From Actinacidiphila alni (GTDB lineage Bacteria > Actinomycetota > Actinomycetes > Streptomycetales > Streptomycetaceae): 64,000 nucleotides of DNA. Position 1 is the stretch's first letter. Each line of letters begins with the position of its first letter. The DNA is taken from the NCBI RefSeq assembly GCF_900112845.1, contig NZ_FONG01000017.1, positions 124,001 to 188,000 on the forward strand, written 5' to 3'. Below, in pieces: positions 34,609 to 41,715 of the stretch. Position numbers and translations under genes: made by a program. Below the pieces are notes generated by a model. That model saw only the letters and a list, made by a program, of their open reading frames with translations, ran no database searches and was not told the DNA's origin.

Positions 34609-34793
34609 AACGCAGCCGGCAGGCCTCACCTTGAGCCGTTCCACCGCCCCTCCACGGGCGGTCCGCTGTATCCCTCCGCCACCCTGTGCAAGCACAGGGC
34701 CCGATCCCCAGCACCCGATGTGATCAGCACCGAGCCACCCAAGAACGAAGGGCCCATCGCATGGATGGGTTCCTGAGACCCGCCGACTGCGTT
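34609..34793 (-). ncRNA. Candidate retron msr-msd RNA
   Basis: This 185-nt segment ends 32 nt before the RT start codon. Its ends (34774-34793 and 34609-34628) pair over 20 bp in a minus-strand transcript, with 17 Watson-Crick and 3 G-U pairs. In a plus-strand transcript the same three positions would be A-C mismatches, so the pairing is strand-specific. Between them lie perfect hairpins: 34769-34764 with 34758-34753, 34699-34692 with 34689-34682 (2-nt loop), and 34662-34656 with 34649-34643. The first base after the 5' arm is G (34773), a candidate branching guanosine. This matches the a1-msr-msd-a2 order and the size of retron RNAs. RNA production is not shown. Confidence 0.72.
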
Positions 34794-34800
34794 GAACCGG

Positions 34801-34806
34801 ATCATA
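34801..34806 (-). promoter_or_regulatory. -10-like box of the candidate retron transcript
   Basis: On the minus strand this reads TATGAT, one base from the ideal -10. It is followed by 7 bases and then the first base of the 5' pairing arm at 34793, exactly where transcription would be expected to start. No good -35 hexamer is seen at the standard distance. Confidence 0.5.
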
Positions 34807-34914
34807 GCCTCTCTTCGAGTGGTATCGGCGCCCACCCGTCAAGCGGCGCTTAGACCCCGGGCGCCTGGCAACTCGGCTTTCAAGTAACCGAAATCCGGCG
34901 TGCAAGCGGATCAT

Positions 34915-34937
34915 GTTGGCCACCACGTGTGGCCAAC
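34915..34937. repeat. 9-5-9 perfect inverted repeat upstream of the retron-like locus
   Basis: GTTGGCCAC at 34915-34923 and GTGGCCAAC at 34929-34937 are perfect complements around the 5-bp centre CACGT. It sits about 120 bp upstream of the candidate retron promoter and 260 bp past the end of the DUF5984 remnant. It could be a regulator-binding site or a terminator for the upstream transcript. A second imperfect hairpin (CCTGAGCC ... GGCGTCAGG, 34949-34970) is adjacent. Confidence 0.45.
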
Positions 34938-35197
34938 AATCGGTTTAGGCCCTGACGCCGACGGCTCAGGAACGAGGATCTGCGTCATGTAACGCTCCTA
35001 GCCATCTTCCAGCTTGAAGGAATTGGCATCTGAGGGCGTTTTCGTCGAGCCCAAGAGTTGCCGCACACCTGCCCGTACGACGTCCCACTCTGTACCGGGA
35101 TCGTGGTCCCGCGCCCGCTGCAACCTGGTCTCCCGGTCCCGTGCTCACGGCGCAACTTCCCGATGTCCAGATCGATACCCGGCGGAACACCCGCATG

Positions 35198-35798
35198 CTA
35201 CAGCTCCGATATCCGCTGATCCATCGCAGCCAGCAGCGCCCGGTCGAGTTCGGTCACCGCAGCAAGGAACTCATTGGTCGGCATGGCCACCTGTCCCGCG
35301 GACGGGCCAACGAACTCAATGAGACCTTCAGGATCGGGCTCGTGCTCCCAGGCTACCGTCACGGTGTCAGCGCCCCCAACGACGGTGCGCCAGAAACGAA
35401 TACTCGGGGCGACCCGCAGGTAGCCGGTACTCAGGTACCCAGCGTTATACCAGGTCGAAGCGGCGTCGGCCTCTGGTGTATCCAGCCAGGCCCGGTCCGG
35501 CGAGGCCGCCACGGCATCGACCAAATCCTCCGGGACCAGTTCCATCGTCTCCGATACAAGCGCGATCACGTCCTCCCGCAAGCGGACGACGTAGTAGAAC
35601 ACATACGGGTGTGGCGGACCGGCTTCAGGATCGCTACGCAGCGCCTGCACAGTTCGCTCGGAGTAACGCAGAACCTCGTGCCCGTCGAGGTCGATGCAGT
35701 ACCAGCCGTCGGTTAGCGCAAAGCCGCGTAATACGAGATGTTCGCCGCCCCGCGGCGTGACCCTTTCCAAGGGGGGTCAGCCCGAAGCGGAAGCAAAT
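35198..35798 (-). pseudogene. DUF5984-like gene with N-terminal frameshift
   Basis: The frame from TTG 35770 encodes 190 aa resembling streptomycete DUF5984 proteins: FALTDGWYCIDLDGHEVLRYS, HPYVFYYVVRLREDVIAL, GYLSTGYLRVAPSIRFWRTVVGGADTVTVAWEHEPDPEG. The family begins with FRFGLTPL, and that start is present just upstream as CFRFGLTPL, in another frame. The two frames join at a run of six C (minus strand, 35776-35771). Removing one C restores an uninterrupted protein. The gene is therefore broken by a 1-base homopolymer insertion, or the base is a sequencing error. Translation from TTG 35770 could still give a shortened product. Confidence 0.6.
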
Positions 35799-35916
35799 CG
35801 CGGCGTCTGTGTTCCTCACTCGCGCAGTGTCCCGGTCGCCCACGCGAGCGTCTTCCCTCGGGCAGGCCCGTCCGGTGGGCAACCGCGCAAGGAGGCTCTC
35901 GTGGCGATTGAGCGGT

Positions 35917-37152
35917 TCATCGTGACTGACCCTCCTCTGGCGCCGGACTCACGCGCAGAGCCCTCTCGATCAGCAGTCCCACCATGCGCTGCATGTCGTC
36001 GTGATCTTCCAGTGCCAGGATGGCACGCTGGTGGAGGGCCGAGGCAAGCTCTGCGAACTCTGAGCGGACCCGCGCGGTCGGCCAGGCCAGGGGCAAGCTG
36101 CTGAAAGCTCGGGCGCTGAGTTCCCGAGCGCTCGCGCCTTGAGCAGCAAGTGCGATGTCGCCCCGCCTCGCACGTAGCTCATGCAGGAGCCACCACTGTT
36201 CCTCCGCACCATCGGCCCGCACCGACAAGGTACCGCGGGCGGCTTCTGCATCACCTGAGGCGTCAAGAACGATTCGGCTGGCGCCTTTCTTGGTCGCGAT
36301 CAGCAGCTGACCGGGCTCGGTCCACGCGCGATCCGGCCCCCCCGTCATACGATTCCACCAGTACGGGAATTCCGCGTTGAGGACATCGGCTGTCGCTACC
36401 TGTACCCCGCTGCGGCCGCTCTCGTCAGTATCTGCCTCGTCCACGACCGTCCTTCGGTGCGCCCGGCCCCCACCGGCCCTCGCCTCGCACACATCCCCGA
36501 TGAGCGCCGGCAGCGCGCCGCCCGCCATGCGTAGTTGCGCGAACAAGGCGTCTGCCGTGTCCGTGGCGGCCCTTGACAGGTCGAGGCTGGCCAAGGCTCG
36601 TTCCTCGACCTGCGCGAGCACGTCGAGGCAACGGTGCCGGTCGGCAGCCGCAGGAAGCGGCACCGTGAGGTTCGCAATTGCCCGGGCGCCTATCGTCGGC
36701 TGCGCGAACCCGCGCGCTTCCCGGGCGAACCAGAGGCGCATGCTCGGGGATTTGAACCAGTAACGGAGCCACTCGACGGTACTCGTTGCCTGGTCCGACG
36801 AGTCGGTGCACCGGATGACGCCCACGGAACGCGCCGCGTTCCAGCCCGCATGCTCAGCCGTGACCAGGGCTGCGTCACCCACCCTGCCCACCAGGACGAC
36901 CACCAGGTCGCCTTGTCGGAGCCATGTGCGGCGATTCTGCAAGTGAACAGCTTCATCAATGCGCATCGTCGAATCCGAGGCGAGGCGCCCTCGGAGGATG
37001 TTCTGGGCCTGGAGCATCGGCACGCCCCCTCTGGCGTACCCGCCGGGCTCGACCACTCCGTACGTCACGGTAATACCGGGGATCGACCCCAGACGAAGGT
37101 AAGTGACGTCATCCGTCACGCTCATGCCTTCCGGGACCGGACCTGGCCTCAC
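35917..37152 (-). CDS. HsdS-like specificity subunit (second, HsdR-less system)
   Basis: The product is 411 aa from GTG 37152, which overlaps the TGA of the upstream hsdM-like gene (GTGA). ATG 37125 is an alternative. It has two target-recognition-type halves. LTVPLPAAADRHRCLDVLAQVEERALASLDLSRAATDTADALFAQL is the central conserved helix region. FSSLPLAWPTARVRSEFAELASALHQRAILALEDHDDMQRMVGLLIERAL is its C-terminal repeat. The N-terminus (VTYLRLGSIPGITVTYGVVEPGGYARGGVPMLQAQNI) is typical of HsdS target-recognition domains. With the methylase it should form a DNA-modifying complex. No restriction subunit follows; the next gene downstream is the broken DUF5984. Confidence 0.82.
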   Translation of the reverse strand: MRPGPVPEGMSVTDDVTYLRLGSIPGITVTYGVVEPGGYARGGVPMLQAQNILRGRLASDSTMRIDEAVHLQNRRTWLRQGDLVVVLVGRVGDAALVTAEHAGWNAARSVGVIRCTDSSDQATSTVEWLRYWFKSPSMRLWFAREARGFAQPTIGARAIANLTVPLPAAADRHRCLDVLAQVEERALASLDLSRAATDTADALFAQLRMAGGALPALIGDVCEARAGGGRAHRRTVVDEADTDESGRSGVQVATADVLNAEFPYWWNRMTGGPDRAWTEPGQLLIATKKGASRIVLDASGDAEAARGTLSVRADGAEEQWWLLHELRARRGDIALAAQGASARELSARAFSSLPLAWPTARVRSEFAELASALHQRAILALEDHDDMQRMVGLLIERALRVSPAPEEGQSR

Positions 37153-38651
37153 CACTCACCCAGTTTTTCGAGAAGTGCCTGCTCCAGCTGATGGACCCGG
37201 GCCATCCGCTCTGCCAGCCGACGGACCAGGCCGTCGAACTCGGCGTCGGGGTCGTGCGGTTGGCTCACGCCTTCGGGCCGGCTGCCGGGGATGTAACGCG
37301 ACGGAGTCAGATCCCACTCAAGCGCCTCAACGTCCGATGTGGTCACCGTTGTCCACCAGGCATTCGTGGACGCTTCCGAGGGCTCCAACTCCCCCCGTTC
37401 GCGGCCCCAGTTGTGGCTGCGCCACGACTGCAGCACCCTCGTGATCCGCTCGATCGCCAACTCAGGAATCACCCACTGCCCGCGCGTGACCTGCTCGCCC
37501 ATCCCGGACGCGTCGACGAGCAGGATCTCGTCATGCCGATCGCGCGACCCGGATCCGGTCTCCGACCTTTTGTCCTTGTTCAGAACCCACACGCACGCGG
37601 GCACCCGCACGTGGGGAAAGAGACCTGAAGGCAACGTCACCAGGGCCTCGACCGCATCGGTGCCGACCAACCTCCGTGTGATCTCCCGTGCCTTCGTCCG
37701 ACTGTCCCGGGTACTTTGGTCAGGCATAAGGACGCAGGCCCTGCCGTTCGGGGCAAGGAGTGCGAGCGCTCGCTGGAGCCAGGCAAAGTTGGCATTCGAT
37801 CGCGGCGGGTGACCGAGTTCCCATGGCAGCGCCTTGATCTCAGCGTCAGTTGCCCAACCTCTCTGGTTGAAGGGTGGGTTGAGCAACACGACATGGTTGC
37901 CGCCCTCGCCCGTCGACGCGGGCTCGAGGAGGCTGTCGACCGGCTGCTCGCCGAGGTCGGCTCGCAGCCGGTGTGCAAGGAGATTCATCTGGCCGATCTG
38001 CCAGGCGTCTCGGTTCGATTCCCGTCCGGACAGCCCCAGCGTCGTGTGCGCCGAGGTTGCGGCGTGTCTGTGAGCGGCCAGGAGAAAACCCCCGGATCCG
38101 CAGGCGGGATCGAAGACCCGCTCGCCGTCCCTGGGGTCCGCCAGACGAACAGCGAGGCTGACGACCGATCGAGGTGTGAAGTAGTTCCCAGCCTCGCCGT
38201 TGGTCCGCGAGTAGTGCTCCAGGGCCATCTCGAACACATCTCTCAGATCACCGTCGACGGCGTCCACGACGCCGACCAGATTCCGGAGAGCTTCTTGAGT
38301 CTCCGCGGAGGGACGCTGAATATGATCCCGCATTTCCCAAATCACGGTGCCAGCAGTGCTGCCCGCCATCTCCCTCTCCAGCGCGTGCTCCAAAACGCCG
38401 GCAATGGGTGCTTCCGTCTCAAGGGTCTCCCGGACCTCTTGGCAGAACCACGCCCAGACATTATCCGTATCGAGAGGGTCGGTGACAGCACGGAGAAGGA
38501 GCATACGGAGCGCGAACTGGTAGGCGGTTTTGTAGGCGCCCAATCGATCGGCGAGTCCGTCGATCGCAGTCCACAAGTCATCACGCCGTCGCATCTGCTC
38601 CGTCGCGTCCCGATTGCGCAGACCCGCAGAGGTTCCCCTCGCAATATTCAC
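37149..38651 (-). CDS. HsdM-like N6-adenine methylase (second system)
   Basis: The product is 500 aa from GTG 38651, chosen because it overlaps the stop of the small membrane-protein gene (GTGA); ATG 38594 is an alternative. Motifs are NYFTPRSVVSLAV, motif I FDPACGSGGFLLA (about 180-192) and NPPF (258-261), followed by a type I-like C-terminus ending in FDGLVRRLAERMARVHQLEQALLEKL. It is about 190 residues shorter than the other HsdM in this island and clearly of a different branch. Translation is chained: membrane protein, methylase, specificity subunit, each by a GTGA overlap. It probably methylates adenine in host DNA at sites chosen by the HsdS-like partner. Confidence 0.85.
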   Translation of the reverse strand: MNIARGTSAGLRNRDATEQMRRRDDLWTAIDGLADRLGAYKTAYQFALRMLLLRAVTDPLDTDNVWAWFCQEVRETLETEAPIAGVLEHALEREMAGSTAGTVIWEMRDHIQRPSAETQEALRNLVGVVDAVDGDLRDVFEMALEHYSRTNGEAGNYFTPRSVVSLAVRLADPRDGERVFDPACGSGGFLLAAHRHAATSAHTTLGLSGRESNRDAWQIGQMNLLAHRLRADLGEQPVDSLLEPASTGEGGNHVVLLNPPFNQRGWATDAEIKALPWELGHPPRSNANFAWLQRALALLAPNGRACVLMPDQSTRDSRTKAREITRRLVGTDAVEALVTLPSGLFPHVRVPACVWVLNKDKRSETGSGSRDRHDEILLVDASGMGEQVTRGQWVIPELAIERITRVLQSWRSHNWGRERGELEPSEASTNAWWTTVTTSDVEALEWDLTPSRYIPGSRPEGVSQPHDPDAEFDGLVRRLAERMARVHQLEQALLEKLGEW

Positions 38652-38833
38652 AATGCCCCCAGCGCTGTCGTGATCAGGATGCCGAGCGTCAGTGCCGCCC
38701 CGAAAGACGCCCCGCCGCTCTGCACGGCGCCCACATAGGTGCCGCCTCCAAGTCGCGCGAGGATACCGGCAATCAACGCCACGATCACCGACGACAGAAC
38801 CACCACAACGAGGATCCAGCCCTTCTTGTGCAC
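38648..38833 (-). CDS. Small two-helix membrane protein heading the HsdM-HsdS operon
   Basis: The product is 61 aa from GTG 38833, with an excellent AGGGGGA ribosome-binding site. It consists almost entirely of two hydrophobic segments, ILVVVVLSSVIVALIAGILARL (about 7-28) and GASFGAALTLGILITTAL (about 41-58), joined by a short Gly/Ser loop. Its stop overlaps the GTG start of the methylase gene, so the two are translationally coupled. Small membrane proteins heading an R-M-type operon are unusual. It might be a membrane effector or anchor, but the sequence alone does not say. Confidence 0.7.
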   Translation of the reverse strand: MHKKGWILVVVVLSSVIVALIAGILARLGGGTYVGAVQSGGASFGAALTLGILITTALGAL

Positions 38834-39913
38834 GCTTCCCCCTACCCTGCCCAGGCTTCCGCCGGGCTGCTGTGGACCGACCTCCCCGGCTCACCGAGGC
38901 ATGCTCCAACGTAGGACGTGGAACAGCCACCAGCTACAGCACCCGGTTTGGGATTGCATCTTGATGGTGACTATCGCACGTTATATACGCTTTGAGCCCT
39001 GCTCCGCGCCGACCGCGCCTGCTTCCTGCTGCCTGCTGCCTGCTGGCCGTGGAGTGGGCACCTGGAATGACCAGCATCAAGGGAGGGGCCACCGGGGTTG
39101 GGAATGACAACTTCGAGATGTTTGGCTCCCGATTCACCACAGGTGGCCGTAACTCGTAGGCCAACGGCACGTACGAGTCCGGCGGGAACGGCCACCTGCA
39201 GACAGTCACGCACGCCAGCGCAATGAAGCAGGTCAGCGTGGCGAACAAGGAGCCACAACCACAAACGGACCGCAGTTCACCGCGTATGATTCGCGCCCGC
39301 CTCCCGCTACTTGATGTACGACTACGGAACTCTTGGCCTCAAGCGTTCCGCGGAGATCGACGCCATCGTGAGGTCAGCAAAGATCACGACAGGGGGCATT
39401 CCGCTGGATTGTCTGGATGCAGTCGACCGCCCTCGACACCTCGGCCGCTGGCGGCGACCCTGAGGGCGAGGACCCGTCACAGAGCCGTCTCGACATGACC
39501 GTGAACTCGGCGGAATCCGGGGACCTGTCCTCGTCCGAGAACGCTCTGGATCCCGGAACGGCGAAGACGAAAACCGCCACAGCGCCTCAGCCTATTCAGC
39601 GAGTACAGTATTTCCACCGATCAAGGCAACGGAGTCACACCCGAGCCCGCAGAAATTGCGACTTTCCGCGAACCCGCTGAAATCTGGGTGCTCTGCTGCC
39701 CGGATGCGGAGCCCTGCGCCAGCTCATCGAAGCCGCAGGGCGCCACGACATCAACCGCCGCACGCAGGGGAGCTGTTGCACGTCCCGAGCCGTCTTCTCC
39801 GGGAGAAAATTGGGAGACGATCATGGAAAACCCGCCTCCCGAGACTCACTCAGACCAACCCCCTGACCTGTGGTTTCCCGAATCCCGCAGGTCAGCGGGC
39901 GGGCAGGGCCTCA
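38834..39913. other. 1.1 kb of degraded or non-coding DNA at the right end of the island
   Basis: No intact gene is convincing here. The codon-position G/C bias typical of real genes is absent. Short protein-like fragments appear on the plus strand in different frames, for example MYDYGTLGLKRSAEIDAIVR near 39310-39370 and GALRQLIEAAGRHDINRRT near 39700-39760, suggesting decayed genes. An integrase would often lie beside the attachment site, so this may be its remnant, but nothing recognisable as a tyrosine or serine recombinase remains. Confidence 0.45.
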
Positions 39914-39975
39914 TTCGGGACGAAGAGGCCGTGGGTTCAAATCCCGCCGCCCCGACGGTATAGCAGCAGGTCAGG
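39914..39975 (+). repeat. Right attachment site of the island (attR)
   Basis: This is the second copy of the 62-bp direct repeat. It holds only the 3' half of tRNA-Pro (from the anticodon loop), so it is not a tRNA gene. G39949 replaces A637. In the cloverleaf that base pairs with T575, so the pre-insertion tRNA would have had a wobble there. Chromosomal sequence resumes directly after 39975. Confidence 0.93.
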
Positions 39976-40054
39976 TCTTCCGCTCCCGTGCGCGGGCGGC
40001 TGGCGGGACGAAAGTGCCGTGCGTACGGGGCGGGGGCGGTTGAGAATCGGGGGC

Positions 40055-40759
40055 ATGGATCCGATCAAGGACGCGCGTGCCGTTGTGGAAGAGCTGCATC
40101 CTGGGGCCAGGGCGGCGTTCCTTTGCGGGAGCGTGATGACGGACAGGCGTACGGCCAACTCCGATCTGGACATCGTTGTGGTGCTGGACGGGGAGCCGGC
40201 GCCGTATCGGTTGAGTGTGCGGGAGCGGGGGTGGCCCGTGGAGTTGCTCGTGCATACGGAGGAGACCTGGAACGCCTTTGTCGACCGGGAAGTCCCGCTG
40301 CGGAGTTCGCCGCTGATGTCGATGTGCGCCGGCGGCACGCTGCTGTTCGACACCGACGGCGTCGGCGCCCGGCTCAAGGCGCGGGCCGAGGCGCTCGTCG
40401 CGGCCGGTCCCGCGCCCATGCCCGAGGCGGAGGTCGAGGACCGCCGTTACGCGCTCACCGACCTGCTCGACGACCTCACCAGTTGCACCGACCCCGGCGA
40501 ACTCCTCTTCATCTCCACCGAGATCGCCCGCCGTACCGCCGAACTCGCCCTCGTCGTCCACAACTCCTGGAACGGCGCCGCCAAGTGGCTCGCCCGCCGG
40601 CTGGACGAGGTGGCGCCCGGCCTGGCCGTACGGCTCCACGGCGCGGTTCGGCAGGCCCTCGACGGCCGGACGGAGCCGCTCGTCGCCGTCGTGGACGAGG
40701 TGCTGGATCAGGCGGGCGGCCGGTTGTGGGCGGGATATCGGCGCAGCGGCAAGCCGTAG
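40055..40759 (+). CDS. Pol beta-type nucleotidyltransferase domain protein
   Basis: The product is 234 aa from ATG 40055. The minimal nucleotidyltransferase motif is clear: LCGSVMTDRRTANSDLDIVVVLDG (about 24-47), giving the GS(x10)DxD signature in which the two Asp bind metal. A second carboxylate probably comes from PVELLVHTEETW (about 60-71). The C-terminal half is helical, as in kanamycin nucleotidyltransferase-like and MNT/HEPN-related proteins. Substrate is unknown. It is the first intact chromosomal gene right of the island and ends 2 bp before the convergent CYTH gene. Confidence 0.8.
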   Translation: MDPIKDARAVVEELHPGARAAFLCGSVMTDRRTANSDLDIVVVLDGEPAPYRLSVRERGWPVELLVHTEETWNAFVDREVPLRSSPLMSMCAGGTLLFDTDGVGARLKARAEALVAAGPAPMPEAEVEDRRYALTDLLDDLTSCTDPGELLFISTEIARRTAELALVVHNSWNGAAKWLARRLDEVAPGLAVRLHGAVRQALDGRTEPLVAVVDEVLDQAGGRLWAGYRRSGKP

Positions 40760-40761
40760 GG

Positions 40762-41715
40762 TCACGTGCTCAAGTGCTCGTGGCGCATCTTCCACGCGCC
40801 GTCGCGCTTCACGATCACATTCGTGCCCCGGCCCGCTCCGGACCGCGGCCGGCCGCCGACGATCCCGGTCCAGGAGAAGCGGTACCGGCACACGGCGTGG
40901 TCGGCGGTCAGCACGACCCACTCCAAGTCCCCGATCCCGTACGCCTCGTCGCGAATCGTCGCGAACGTCCGCTCGATGGCGCCGGTGATCTCGGCGACGC
41001 CGCGGTACGAACCGTCGGAGAACCAGTAGACCGCGTCCTCGGCGATCAGCGGTACGACGCGGTCGATCTCGTGGCTGTTGGTGGCCTGCTCGTACTGCCG
41101 CATGAAGGCGGTGAGTTCGGTGACGAGGCCGGGCGCGGGGCCGGCCACGCCGACGGAGGCGCCTGCGCCTGCGTCCGGGAAGAGGAGGGTCGGTTCGGCG
41201 AGGATGTCGCGGCCGGTCTCGCTCTTGTAGATGGCATCGACGCTGCCGAACCGGGCGTCGGAGTAGTCGAGTCCGAGGTGGGCGGCGGCGTCGCGTACGG
41301 ACGGTTCGTCGGGGCCTTCGATCTCCAGGAAGGTGGGGAGGTCGGGCCAAGTGTCGAAGTCGAAGGCGACATCGCCGAGTTGCCATTCCTCGCGGAAGTT
41401 CTCCTGGTAACGGACCTCGCGCAGGCCGAGGTTGGTGAGGATCTCGGCCATCGCGTCGAGGTCGCCGACCTCGGTCTCGATCTCGGTCGTGCCGTGGATG
41501 GACGTGGCGTCGGTGACCTGCTTGAGGGTGAGGGTGGTGCGTGTGCCCTCGTTGCGCAGGCGCACCCACTGCGAGCCGTCGAGGACGTCGCTCTCGAAGA
41601 TCTTCCGCGTGAGCAGGGTGCGGGGGAACACCTGGACCGCGCCGAAGGCCGCCAGTTGGGCCCGGAGTCCGGCGACGTCGACGGCGAGGAACTTCGCTTC
41701 GTACTCGTGCTTCAT
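40762..41715 (-). CDS. CYTH-SnoaL-like fusion protein
   Basis: The product is 317 aa from ATG 41715. Residues 1-170 form a CYTH/class IV adenylate cyclase-like tunnel domain. It has the N-terminal HEYEAKFL (ExExK signature), WVRLRNEG, TTLTLKQV, EIETEVGD and FLEIEGP. From about 195 a SnoaL/DUF4440-type domain follows (LTAFMRQYEQATNSHEIDRVVPLIAEDAVYWFSDGSYRG ... FSWTGIVGGRPRSGAGRGTNVIVKRDGAWKMRHEHLS). CYTH enzymes hydrolyse or cyclise phosphorylated substrates such as thiamine triphosphate or inorganic triphosphate. The fusion to a SnoaL-like fold is uncommon. Its start overlaps that of the divergent neighbour at 41714. Confidence 0.85.
   Translation of the reverse strand: MKHEYEAKFLAVDVAGLRAQLAAFGAVQVFPRTLLTRKIFESDVLDGSQWVRLRNEGTRTTLTLKQVTDATSIHGTTEIETEVGDLDAMAEILTNLGLREVRYQENFREEWQLGDVAFDFDTWPDLPTFLEIEGPDEPSVRDAAAHLGLDYSDARFGSVDAIYKSETGRDILAEPTLLFPDAGAGASVGVAGPAPGLVTELTAFMRQYEQATNSHEIDRVVPLIAEDAVYWFSDGSYRGVAEITGAIERTFATIRDEAYGIGDLEWVVLTADHAVCRYRFSWTGIVGGRPRSGAGRGTNVIVKRDGAWKMRHEHLST

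Noticed and set aside
8056..38651. BREX, DISARM or Pgl system
   Set aside because: Methylases and a kinase are present, but there is no PglZ phosphatase, BrxL/BrxC-type ATPase or DrmA/DrmB. Calling such a system from methylases alone would be unsupported.
39914..39975. Second tRNA-Pro gene at 39.9 kb
   Set aside because: Only the 3' half from the anticodon loop is present; there is no 5' acceptor or D arm, so it is the right attachment repeat.
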